Source: Tetraselmis striata
Lineage: Eukaryota > Chlorophyta > Chlorodendrophyceae > Chlorodendrales > Chlorodendraceae
Direction: 5' to 3'
DNA length: 64,000 bases
NCBI GenBank assembly: GCA_006384855.1
Contig: VCJN01002800.1
Location: 1-64,000, forward strand
Part shown: positions 1 to 9,800 of the stretch, in pieces
Layout of the letters: every line of letters begins with the position of its first letter
Position numbering within the stretch: position 1 is the first letter of the stretch
Made by a program: the position numbers and the translations under genes
The notes under the pieces: generated by a model
The model's input: only the letters and a program-made list of their open reading frames with translations
Told to the model about the DNA's origin: nothing
The model's database searches: none

Positions 1-1
1 C

Positions 2-529
2 ACCTTGCAGATCTACCGCGAGAAGGGTCGCGCTGGCCGGCGGGGACCCGGCGACCTGCGCGTACTCCTCCTTCCAGTGTCCGAGCACCCTCGAGTGGCA
101 CGTCTCTTGCACCACTTCATCGACAACGTCCAGTCTGTCCCCCTGGTTACTGTTGGCTTGGCTGCCTCCAACTTCTGGGCTGTCAATGTGGCTGAGCAGT
201 CAAAACCTTGGACTGCGGCTACGATGTCAGACTGGTTGTCTACAGCAGTCAACCTAGTCAACACTGCCCCCCCTGCTGGCACTTCCGGGACTTCACACAG
301 TCTACGCAAGGGCGCAGCCTCTGCAGCAAACGCCATCGGAGCGCCACTGTCCCACATCCGCTACCAAGGCGGTTGGGCCACTAACTCTGATGTCGTTCTG
401 GACTACATCGACCCCAACGTTCTTCCTTCTCCTGGCGCGTGGTTCTTCTTTGGACACATCGCCCCCCTCCGCCACTTCCAAGTCCAACAGGACTCCACAG
501 CGGTGGCCTTCCCAGTGCCTCCTTCATGA
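2..529 (+). CDS. Tyrosine recombinase, C-terminal fragment (mobile element)
   Basis: The frame is open to the left window edge and ends at a TGA at 527-529, so the N-terminus is missing or outside the window. The last third has the catalytic pattern of the tyrosine recombinase (phage-integrase-like) fold: HSLR about 98 residues in (the H-x-x-R box), then a WATNSD segment with Trp in the His/Trp position, and Tyr ten residues later as the likely nucleophile (DYID). The spacing fits the family. Such enzymes are carried by Crypton and DIRS/Ngaro-type elements in algae and would cut and rejoin element DNA. The 24-bp direct repeats just downstream fit a DIRS/Ngaro arrangement. No reverse transcriptase is visible beside it, so a Crypton or a solo fragment is possible. 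Confidence 0.72.
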   Translation, partial: TLQIYREKGRAGRRGPGDLRVLLLPVSEHPRVARLLHHFIDNVQSVPLVTVGLAASNFWAVNVAEQSKPWTAATMSDWLSTAVNLVNTAPPAGTSGTSHSLRKGAASAANAIGAPLSHIRYQGGWATNSDVVLDYIDPNVLPSPGAWFFFGHIAPLRHFQVQQDSTAVAFPVPPS

Positions 530-582
530 CTTGGCGCTACCCCTTCTCCGTCAATCCACCGCTCTCTACGTTCGCTCAAGAC

Positions 583-910
583 TGGCAAAACCAGACTCAA
601 CTTTGAGATGATCTAAACTAGTTTATGGGGTTTCCATCCTTGACCTAACCGCTGTTTAGCTACAAGTGCTGCTCAGTGGTACGGGAACTAGTAACTGTTG
701 TTGCGCCCTTGTTGGGTGCAGCACGAGTAGACATAAAAGCAGCCAGAACAGCTGAGCCTGCCATCTTCCAGTTTTCGCTGCGTTCCACGCAGCGCCCCCC
801 CTGACTCCGTTTTCCCTCCACGCTTTCGCTAAACCATCCTGCCAATTTCGGCTCTTGACCTTGTAAAACAGCCTGCGCGACCTTTTTGGCAAAACCAGAC
901 TCAACTTTGA
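583..910. repeat. 24-bp direct repeat pair after recombinase
   Basis: The same 24 bases, starting TGGCAAAACCAGACTC, occur at 583-606 and 887-910. A 16-bp match recurs at 19071-19086. Placed right after a tyrosine recombinase frame, the pair resembles the split direct repeats that end Ngaro/PAT-type elements. That reading is inference; the repeats themselves are seen directly. Confidence 0.6.
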
Positions 911-1084
911 AATCCCATCTGTCGCGGGACAACTGCGTGAGGATTGCGTGAGTCGTCGACGAAGCAGGGCGCTACCGGTAAGGCTACATTACAGATTCGG
1001 CCGTAACTGAAAGCATATCCAGCATCAACACTGCGAGTAGTCGACCATAAGGATTACCGTAACTGGATTGCTGCCCGAACGGCC

Positions 1085-1290
1085 GTCGTAGAGACGCTGC
1101 AAGGGTTTCACTGGTGCCAGTCCTGTCCCGGGGGCGGGAAAAAAAGGATTACCGCTCGTGGAATCACACACTATATATTATTACATGAGCTAGCAGCAGA
1201 AGGCGATATCGGAAATCACCAAAATAAAAGGCAATCAGAAACGTCCTCTACATCGACTGCGGGGTGGAAGCAGTAACATGAGAAGACGCA
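1085..1290. repeat. Dispersed repeat, copy upstream of IFI27-like gene
   Basis: Two repeat modules lie here. Module 1 (about 1085-1150) is on the minus strand and matches three copies at 57.17-57.56 kb (core GGGACAGGACTGG, then CAGTGAAACCCTTGCAG). Module 2 (about 1182-1290, starting ACATGAGCTAGCAGCAG) matches 27519-27650 and 57077-57125. It runs up to and partly under the first ATG of the neighbouring gene, which is why the second ATG is the better start for that gene. Confidence 0.65.
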
Positions 1291-1841
1291 GAGTGGGCAC
1301 GAGCACACGCATCACACACTATATACTGTCACTAACTAAAATTTTGGAGGTGAAGCATATCTCCGGACTCTCGACCGCTATGCCAATGACATCCCTAGTT
1401 GGCTTGACCCGAGGACGAGAAGTTGAGTCACAGCTGAGACTGCCGCCTCCTTTCCGCGTGGCGTTGGTGCTGTTACTGCTCTCACGCCACGCCGTGAACG
1501 CCGCCGAGATTCGCCCGCCCGCCCAGGGCAAGGAGGAAGAAATGCGGGACGCCAGCAAAGGGCGTCCTCTTGTAGGCTTCTTGGTCGGAGCTGTTGCGGT
1601 GGCAGCCTCCCCAGTTATTATCGGCGGCATCGTGGGAGTCGGAGCCATAGGTCCCGCCGCGGGCGGTCTTTTCGCTGGCTATCAAGCAGCTGTTGGCGGA
1701 CACGTTGCGGCTGGAGGACTTGCGGCGGGAGTGCAGAGCCTTGCCATGGCGGGCGTGAGTACGAAGGCCATCCTCGCCAGCGGAGCGGTCGGCGCATTAC
1801 TGGCCTCTCTTGGAACGAATAAGAAGAGAGAGGAGTGTTAG
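1278..1841 (+). CDS. IFI6/IFI27 (ISG12)-like small membrane protein
   Basis: Uninterrupted frame of 187 codons. The C-terminal 85 residues are Gly/Ala-rich and hydrophobic, with the ISG12 layout: a first segment (LVGFLVGAVAVAASPVIIGG), a Gly-Pro-Ala-Gly-rich middle, then LQSLAMAGVSTKAILAS and a short basic tail. The 'AGxSTKAIL' box near the end is the most telling match to the IFI6/27 family, whose animal members sit in mitochondrial or nuclear membranes and affect apoptosis. The ATG at 1380 is the likelier start because the region before it overlaps a dispersed repeat. From there a Leu-rich stretch (VALVLLLLS, then an AVNAA site) could be a signal peptide. No intron is seen. The role in an alga is unknown; family assignment rests on reading, not on a search. 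Confidence 0.65.
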   Translation: MRRRRVGTSTRITHYILSLTKILEVKHISGLSTAMPMTSLVGLTRGREVESQLRLPPPFRVALVLLLLSRHAVNAAEIRPPAQGKEEEMRDASKGRPLVGFLVGAVAVAASPVIIGGIVGVGAIGPAAGGLFAGYQAAVGGHVAAGGLAAGVQSLAMAGVSTKAILASGAVGALLASLGTNKKREEC

Positions 1842-3153
1842 GTCTCGCCTGATACAGATGAGAAGGAAGACGATGGCAAGCTGCACGGTGGGAAATGATA
1901 GCAACCTTGGACGATGAGCCACGGTTGACTCGGGCTCGAAGCGCACGGACATACAGTACCAACATCACTGGCAAGTTGCAAAGAATAAGTAACGCACACC
2001 GTGACCTGAGTTAATAATAAGCTGTGTTATTTAGTCTTGGCTGTATCGGCGGACAACTTTGTGATTTAATGTGAGCTTGCTTGAATTTAGACATGTTTGC
2101 GTTGGCGTAGGGGCGCTAGTAAAAAATTTGCAGGGTGTTATTTTGCCGCTGTGATAATTCGACATGTTTAATCAACTAGACCTTGGTAGGACGATAAGAT
2201 TAGACGACGTTGCCAACGACAAGGCGACGTAGGTCCGTCCCCGTATCGAGCTCCGATCCCCACCGCCAGTGGTGTGTGTGTGTGTGTGTGTGTGTGTGAC
2301 TACTGATCTAGATGGCTGCCAGCCCCGCCGTGCCGCCAGTCTTAAATATCTTAAATATCCATGTGGCACCTCGAGGTATCAGTAGTATAACGGCGTGGAT
2401 ATGATCAGCTGTGGCAACCAGCATCAAGTTGAGGACTTTCATTGATGCTTTGGTCACTTGTCCGTGTCATTACTGCAAACATTGATTTGCGCACTGTTGG
2501 ATTGCACTGTTGGATCGCGAGCCCGGTAAGCGACATGGGAATTGCCCGCGGCACAACGGGTAGGAACATGAGCAGAAGCTACTGTACTTCAAAGCTACAT
2601 GTACAGGTATGCTCGTCCTGCTGGTGCATCTCTATAGCCGGAGGCGGCGTATTTTAGATGTACACGCTTCTGTGACTGTGCAGCTTGTTAATCCTTTGCA
2701 TGGAGTCTCGTCATTGCTGTCAGCATGAGTATCAGCATGTGGGCGGGCACTGCCGATGCATTGGTTTTGCGGTTCTGCCATGGCCTGAATCCTAAGAAAA
2801 GTGAATTAATTGGATTTAGGAGCCAGGCGGCCATCAGGTTCATACAACCCTGCCATAGGGGCAGGGAAAGAAAGGGGGCCCGAGGAAGGGGTATGCTTGC
2901 CAATGCTCGTGCAACTGGCAGGCTTGCCATCTTGATTGACGGGTAGCATCCAAGAACAAGCAAGAACCAGGCAGGTCCGCTTGGTCCAGTGCCCCCCCCC
3001 CCCCCTTTGCCACCCTCCTCCCCTGGCCGACAACTAGACACGGCAGCGCGGTAGGCTAGTCTGCGCCCCTTGGACGTGGGCCAGCAAAGGGGACGGGATG
3101 CAGGCATCAGTAAGCCATTAGTAGGCTTCCTGCGGGTAGTCTGAAGCCTCGCT
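1842..3153. other. Intergenic stretch, no gene seen
   Basis: Between the IFI27-like gene and the 3' end of the minus-strand KSP gene. It holds a GT microsatellite (about 2271-2298) and a C-run at about 2994-3004. Open frames here are short and of unconvincing composition. The right end is probably the 3' UTR of the minus-strand gene. Confidence 0.5.
2271..2298. repeat. (GT)n microsatellite
   Basis: About 14 uninterrupted GT units, seen directly. Confidence 0.9.
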
Positions 3154-5031
3154 TCAGCTGCTCTGCTTCCTCCGGAGGGGGCCCTTCACGCCCAGCACCA
3201 CGCCAACCACGACGGCACCAGCAATGGAAAGCGCGCCCAGCGGGCCGAGGCCCTTCTTTGACGCCATCTCCTTCACCTCCTCCACCACCTCCTCCACCGG
3301 GGGCTCGATCGTCACGCCGGGCACCGCGGCCGCCGACTCGATGGGATCCACCACCTCCTCGACCGGCTCCGCTTGGTCAGCCGACGCGATCGCCGGCGAG
3401 GCAGCCACCTCCGGCTCAGGGGACTTCACAACCTCCGGAGACTTGGGCGCCTCAGCAGCCTCAGGGGATTTGGCAGCCTCTGGAGACTTGGGTGCCTCAG
3501 CAGCCTCGGGGGACTTGGCAGCCTCCGGAGACTTGGGCGCCTCAGCAGCCTCAGGGGACTTGGCAGCCTCCGGAGACTTGGGCGCCTCAGCAGCCACCGG
3601 AGACTTGGCAGGCTCAGGGGACGCGGCCTTCTCTGGCGACTTGACCAGCCCAGACGCCTCAAACATGGGCGCCTCGTCCTGAAGGGACAGCATGCAGGCA
3701 TGTCAGCTAGCGCACAGTCTCCCTCACAAGGGTGCAACTGCTGAGCCCCTGCCCCAGCCCTCCTCCTTCCTCTATTCGCCCCCCCCCCCCCTCCCTCTGC
3801 TTGTGTTGACCTTTGGCTCCGCCTCCGGGACTGCAGTAGATGATGTGACGGGGGACTTGACAGACGTGGGGCTCTTGACGGGGCTGGCAGCCTTGACGGA
3901 GGCAGGGCTCTTGACAGGGGTGGCAGGCGTGGTGGAGGTGGGGCTCTTGACAGGGGTGGCAGCTTTAGCGGGCGAGTCCGCCACCACCGCCTTCATGATG
4001 GCATCCACGGCGGCCTTGACCTCCGGCTCCGGCGCGGGCTCGGCGGCAGCCTCGGTCTCAGCCATCGCTGCCTCGACGGCCGCAGGGGCCTCAGGCACGG
4101 GCACCGCGGGCTCTGGGGACTTGGCGCCACGGGGGGCAGCAGGCATGTCGATCACGCTGGCATCAGCAGCCGGGGCATCCTTGACCACCACCACCTAGCA
4201 AAATGGTGCCAACGTCGTAAGCTTTGTTGTGCGCGCCGAGCGGCTGCCTGGTTCCCTGAGCTGAAGCAGGTCACGTTTCTGCGTTCTCCGATTATTTTCA
4301 GGAGAACGCAGTCCAGGATTAGCTGGAGGATGTGCCGGGAGACGGGGGCGTTACTGGCCGGCAGTCAGATGACTTCCAGGAGCTGCGCTACCAATAGAGC
4401 ATGACGCTGACTGGAAGTCCTTCAGGCAGAGAGTGGCTTCCATCCAGTGGAAGCCACGTCCAGACAGGAGACGGCCCGGACAAGCGGATCTGGAATGCCT
4501 GGCAGCATCAGGCTCAACACAGCCAATGTCGTTCCTAAAACCCCCCAATCTTTTTAAGCCGTGTCTACAAAGTGCCACCATCTGAATACGCTCCTAACCA
4601 ACCCTACCCCACCTACCATATTTTGCTACGTTAACCGTGAACACACTCCCCATGTCCAACACGAGCTAATAGTAGGAAAAGAGGAGGGGAGAGGTGGGAC
4701 GGATGGGCCGCTTACCTGCTCCGCGGGCTGCGCTGCGGCCTTGGTCTGTGGCAGGGACGTGAGCCTCAGATAGAACACACGACATGCCTGAGTAGGCGTG
4801 GCAAGTTTGGATCGGCAGGGGAGCGGCTGCAGGAGAGGGAGCAAAGCGCACCTCGGGTTTCTGGGCGGCCTCGGGCTTCTTGGCGGCCTCGGGTTGCTTG
4901 GCCTTAGCCTCCTCCTTCGATCGCGGAGTCATCATCGAGTTGAACTTCTTCAGCCCCTTGCTGAAGCTCTTCCGGAGCGAGTCGCTACCCGATAGCTTCA
5001 GGGACTTCGCGCTCTTATTGGACTGAGACAT
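3154..5031 (-). CDS. KSP-repeat protein with C-terminal membrane anchor
   Basis: Four exons, all in phase 0: 4852-5031, 4716-4745, 3811-4194 and 3154-3678, giving 372 residues. The start is the first Met of a Lys/Ser-rich N-terminus (MSQSNKSAKSLKLSGSDS). Exon 2 is a 30-base microexon bounded by CAG and GTAAG. The middle is rich in Ala, Pro, Glu and Val with repeated VKSPTS blocks; exon 4 has three tandem copies of KSPEAAEAPKSPEAA (45 bp each, about 3430-3610). The end is an acidic stretch, then about 18 hydrophobic residues (LGALSIAGAVVVGVVLGV) and a basic tail (KGPLRRKQSS). That is the layout of a tail-anchored membrane protein facing the cytosol. The many Ser-Pro sites suggest proline-directed kinases. 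I do not recognise a named family, and the low-complexity body may be hard to place by search. Confidence 0.75.
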
Positions 5032-8000
5032 CGTGCCTGCGGTCCGGGTCGCGAGGTAACAACGGGTCGGGTCAGCGCGTCGGCGTCGGCGACTGGGTTG
5101 GAAATTCCGGAAATTTGCGCTGGTCGGCCTTGCACGAGCGAGCTACGCCAGTGGCTGCGTGCTCTCGGCGACAGGCACAGTGAACCAGGGGCAGCCAGTG
5201 CGGGTGCATAGGTCACTATGGGGTCGTCCTGGAGCCCGCCGGTCCTGGGTTGGGAGCCGGAGCACTGGCCGGCGTTGACCAACGCTGCGAATAGTCGCGC
5301 GGGCCAAGTAGGTGAGAATCGCAGAGCGAGCGGTCGCACGCTACAGGTACGGAGGGGGAGGATACGGACGGTGGGCGCGCCGGGTGTACCTGTGTGAGTT
5401 GGGAGGCTGGCGGTGGGGGAAGACGGCAGTCGGTGGGCCGGGTGAGGGTGATGAAAGGACGTTGTGGCAAGCGGTATGGGGTGGACCTATGTCGAACCGG
5501 CGGCTGGGCTAAGCCTGAGGGGGGAATGCGCCAGGCTGTGCCGGCCGGCAGGCTGGGCGCGTGCGGTGGGCGGTGCCCAGTCGCGGCGCGCGGGCGGCGG
5601 GGTTGGGGGGGCGTAACGAAGGGCGGAAAAGCGACATATATCGGACGAATGAATTACGTATCTTCGGCGCTGCATACTGTATCTGAAAGGTAGACTTATT
5701 CCTCGTATTCCGGATGCTGGGTATGATATAAACTATTGGCTGTTGCTGCGGTGGCACCGGACCATATTGTGTTTCAGTACATTTGTATTTTATATTACCC
5801 GTAGTTTAAATTAAGCAGTATGAGGTTCAGTAAAGGAAACGAGGATCCACGCTAATCGTGGCGGGGGAGTTACGGGTGGTACGGGTTACTGGCAGCGTTG
5901 AAACCACGAATAGTCGCACGCCGCCGTGGTTCGCCCCGCTTCGTCGAACGCCCAGCCGCCCCGCCTGTTCGCGGTCCCGGCCTACCCCGCGTTGCGCGGC
6001 CTCCGCGAGCGCCTCCGCCGAGCCTAAAACCTCGCGGGATGCTGGAGCCTTAGCTGGTTGTCACGGGACACGGCTATCAGGGAAACTGAAGACACCCCCA
6101 ACCCTGTAGGATATTAGAAGTACACCCGCACGCGCGCGCGCGCGCACGCCCTCCCGAGCAGGTGCGCAGCATAACAACTAATCCGCGCTGGCAGCTTCAT
6201 CCCTCCAGACGAAGCCCGTCGCACACGCTGCAGAGGGTGCCAGAATTTTCCAGCGCGAGCGAATGTCACTTGGAATTATGGGTGGTGTTTCGCATTCCGT
6301 GAGACGAGTGTGCGGGATGGAGCAGCAGCCACAGTGCCGCCACTGCCATAATAGCATGGCGGCAGGCCTTCGCACCGCCCCTTCCCCCCCCCCCCCCCCC
6401 CCCACACACACACTACGGCGCCCTTCCACCAGCAAAATCGAACCGTTCCGCGTCGGCACCCTGTATGCTATGGAAGCTCAAATTAACACTGCCCCACCCG
6501 GGAGATGATGCTACCGTACCTTATCGGCTTTGAGCAGCAAGGCGTATGGAGGTGGGTGCGCAGGAGCTGCCGCTGCGCGCTGTGTCGTGAGGTTCTGTGG
6601 CGCGGCAGGCGGTGTTGGAACTCGTCCACCGATAGTTGTTGGACAGGCGAAGGCGCGCGCATCGCGCACGATACCGCCGTCAGCATTCGCTGGCGTCGTC
6701 AATCGGCGTCACATTTGTCATTAACCCGTACAGGTACTATGCGTGGTGTGCCCTCCTTTGACTGTACTTTGCGCTGTATGTAGGGCCGATCTACTGATGC
6801 AGTGATGCGGTGCTACTGGGAATCTGGGATTTACCCCGCGCTCGGCTATCTAGGTCGCGATCTGAGGATCGAACTAAGGATCAGTCGCGACTACAGGGTA
6901 CCGAATTTTTGGGGATATTATCGCTACAGGTAGCAGGCGGCGGTGAGTAGGCAGCGGTGAAAATCTCGACGTCACGCGCGCATGCGAATATTAATATTTA
7001 AAATTTTAAACTGTGTTTGTTGCAATTCAAATTTAAATTAGGGATACGGCCTCAGGATTGCGACGAGCTTCGACCAGGTCCCTCCGCCGCGTCCGCCGAC
7101 GACCTGTAGCGATCTAGCGAAACGGGAGTTTCACCGCTGTGACCGCCTTTCAAGGCGGTACCGCTGTGACACAGGACACAACTGTATGTAATCCTTATGT
7201 GACACAGAACACATGTGTGATAGCATGTGTGTACCGGTTTGGTCACAAGGGGTATATCCGTTAGAGGAAATGAAAGATGCCAGAAACCGCCGCCACTAGC
7301 CACCACTCACCAGTCTCCGGACCAGTAGTGTCTAGCAATAATACACCAGTCGAACCAAACGGCAAATCACACATTTAACCCATTCATTCAGCAGTGCAAA
7401 TCAAATCCCGTACCACGGCAAGCATCGTCAATTCGCCGCAAAATCATCATCACAACAATAGAGACCTTTAGCACTTTTCTGGGATTAGGATGGCGGGAAA
7501 TCGGCTGCGAGGACCCACGGAACGTACCATACTGATTACTAAGCATTGCTGACGGCATCCATGGGTACAGACCAGGGTTGGGCTGCAGTCCACTTTCCAG
7601 TACTGCAGGCAGGCTGCAGTGCAGTACTTCAGGCTGCAGTGCAGGCTGCTGGCAGGCTGCGGTGCAGGTTGCAGTCAATAGGCTGCGGTACTGCAGGCTG
7701 CAGTGCAGGCTGTAGTAGCACTGAAACTGTCGATTATAGATAGGGAAGGGCGGGACAGTAAAGGGCATATCTTTGGGGCACTTTGGGTAACTGCACTGCA
7801 GCCCCTTTTCGGGAAGTAATGTATGCAGGCTGCAGTGCAGTAGCTTAACTGCGGGCTCCAGTTTCTGCAATCTGCAGTGCAGTAGATACTGCAGTCCAAC
7901 CCTGGTACAGCCGCGCGCCCGCACCGGGCAGCGAGGCAAAATTACGTGGATCGCGCAGCAGCCTGGATCACGCACAGCTCGCCAGATTCCCTCATGTTCG

Positions 8001-8253
8001 TCATGCCAACAGCCTTGCCGCGACCGCATCTCCCAGCCTAGCGTATATATTACCTCATGGGCAGCATGTAATTCATGCTGCATGATTTTCACTTTTTGTG
8101 TTTCCTCTGTCTCGGCTCATAATGTGCCAGCAACATGATGTTGATACGGGCCGCAGTGGCGTCATCGCCAAGCAACACGGTACATCGCATCATGGGGCAG
8201 GGTGTGATGGTTACAGTGGCACGAGTGCTGCCACATTCTATTCAGCTCCCTAT
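5032..8253. other. Long intergenic region, no convincing gene
   Basis: The first part (5032-5700) is GC-rich and divergent to the KSP gene, so it should hold that gene's promoter, but no motif is distinctive. A CG dinucleotide run lies at about 6131-6146 and a C-run at about 6387-6402. Frames in this stretch have unlikely compositions. The GC-to-AT changes at 6960-7060 look like insertion boundaries, but I could not assign an element. Confidence 0.45.
7578..7895. repeat. CTGCAG-rich degenerate repeat cluster
   Basis: Dense, irregular repetition of GCTGCAGTGCAGGCTGC-like words, strongest at 7590-7715 and again near 7825-7895, on both sides of a unique 100-bp piece. It creates a 234-codon minus-strand frame full of Cys and Leu that is not a real gene. 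Confidence 0.7.
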
Positions 8254-9040
8254 CTACTGGTCGGGCTGACGTTGTTGCCGCTGAAACATTTCAGACATTT
8301 TTTGCATCATGTTGTCCGCTGGGTAAGCTGCAGCATCTGCATCTCAACATGCTTACGTGACGTTTCAGCTTCAGTTTCGCGCACCTTCAGCTCCTTGTCC
8401 TGCAGCTTCAGCTCGCCTTTATCTTTCTTTCTTTGGTTTTTGGCGAATTAAGCGAACATACCAGCCATACGGTCATCATTTCCTGTCTTCCGTCGACTAG
8501 CAAGGTTCTTATTGTCTGGCCGCCTGCTGGTGCCAGCGGTGCCCTTGTGCGCGCTCCTCTTTGTTGAGGGCGGTTCATCATCGCCGGCCACATGCATCAA
8601 CTACAGTGAGGCGGGGACGGCGGCCCGCAGTGCCGCGCTGCACAGCTGCGGGGTGTTCATTGCCCACTCTGCATCACATCAAGCACCGGACGAGCAACAC
8701 ATACAAAATGTTTCATGCTGCTCCAGAACCGCAATGCCATACATATATTGCAGTGCAAATCGAGCTCACCTCTTGCCAAGACCCTCCATAACACTCACAG
8801 CATTATTCAACACTTGCGTCATGGTGTCAGCATCCATGGCTTGCTGCTTCTCTGCGTTGGACAAAACATCATCCCACATGTCATTCCATGATGATGTGAC
8901 GCTGACATATGGCCAGCCGGCAGTGGTGTACTTTGTTTTACATTGTTTGCATAGCCTTTCTTTCGGGCTGGCATCTTCCCAAAGCGAGCCGCCATTTTTA
9001 TATACCCTTCAGTGCCCTTGCGCTTTATTATATTCTCGGG
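8254..9040 (-). pseudogene. Harbinger-type accessory (Myb/SANT-like) gene remnant
   Basis: Three coding-like pieces on the minus strand. First, about 8770-9008, reading SLWEDASPKERLCKQCKTKY with a C-x2-C pair, then a Trp-rich stretch (SSWNDMWDDVLSNAEKQQ), ending at an AG/GTGAGC donor. Second, about 8462-8600, Lys/Arg/Ser-rich, ending at G/GTATG. Third, about 8254-8432, a charged helix (KGELKLQDKELKVRETEAE) ending in Met/Gln-rich MMQKMSEMFQRQQRQPDQ and a TAG. A Trp-rich N-terminal part followed by a KELxxRExE coiled coil and a Met/Gln-rich tail is typical of the Myb/SANT-like or NAM-associated proteins paired with PIF/Harbinger transposases. The pieces do not join in phase, and an A-run at 8998-9002 breaks the frame, so this copy looks dead. 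No transposase is seen beside it. Confidence 0.4.
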
Positions 9041-9118
9041 CTGCCCCACGAAAACCTATATAAGGCGGCCGTTACTGAGGTAACAGTCATTCTCTCGTGT
9101 CATACACTCATATACACT

Positions 9119-9308
9119 CATAATGGCACGGTATTATCCTTACTATTTCCCGCCCGCCGCCCGCCCTCGGGTGGTCTGTAACTTTGCGAGGATTGACAAC
9201 CATTGGTCTCTCCAAAACCTCAGACACATGGCCAGCATCTCAGCGACGCAATCATCGACAAACTCAAAATGATCGTGGGTAGCATACATGTAGTTGCGGA
9301 CCTCAGTT
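9119..9308 (-). pseudogene. Unrecognised coding-like exon
   Basis: After a likely acceptor (CTGAG/GTCCGC) this minus-strand frame reads VRNYMYATHDHFEFVDDCV, then a Trp/Leu-rich helix (FWRDQWLSILAKLQ), and stops at 9119-9121. The composition is protein-like and unlike the noise around it. A G-run (about 9319-9336) lies just upstream on the minus strand, as in many introns here. It may belong with the neighbouring remnant at 8.25-9.04 kb. I recognise no family. Confidence 0.3.
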
Positions 9309-9800
9309 GGAGCGCGTGGGGGGGGGGGGGGGGGGGCAGTTTTCCATTTACGAGGGAAGCCCTCTTGAATCTAGTTTAGAACCCATGAGTTCTCAAAGCA
9401 AACATACTGCCAAAAAGGCGACTGTTTCCTGAGGGTGCCAAGTTCGAACAAGGGAGTGTCTTGATCAAGCACAAGATCATCACTACAGGGAACTACAGGG
9501 AAGGATCTCTGAAAGCGTCATTCAAAGGAACGGAACCATCATATAATCAACATAAGCAAAAAGAACAAAATGAATATATTATCTTCAATAGAACAAAAAT
9601 ATCAAATACCATTCTACTGCAAAGAGCGAGAATATGTAGAACACATAATACATAAACAAACAGAAATAAGCTAAGCATAGTAAAATAAATATTAATACAT
9701 ATTTGAATTCGAATATAGAAACAAAAGCCAAAGCATAAGGATGCAAAGGACAAAAGAGGCATAGGAGCCAAAATTGAATCGGATGATGCGATTAATTGAC
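9309..9800. other. A-rich non-coding stretch
   Basis: Holds the G-run at about 9319-9336, then an A-rich segment (9450-9780) much poorer in GC than its surroundings. No gene or repeat structure recognised. Confidence 0.45.

Noticed and set aside
3224..3744. Plus-strand frames opposite the KSP-repeat exon
   Set aside because: They are antisense readings of a 45-bp repeat; the minus strand has splice sites, sensible protein and a membrane anchor.
7388..8092. 234-codon minus-strand frame
   Set aside because: It is created by the CTGCAG-rich repeat; its Cys/Leu-rich composition follows the repeat and shows no domain.
8512..9063. 183-codon plus-strand frame
   Set aside because: The opposite strand carries the better protein (C-x2-C, Trp-rich, splice edges); this frame is its shadow.
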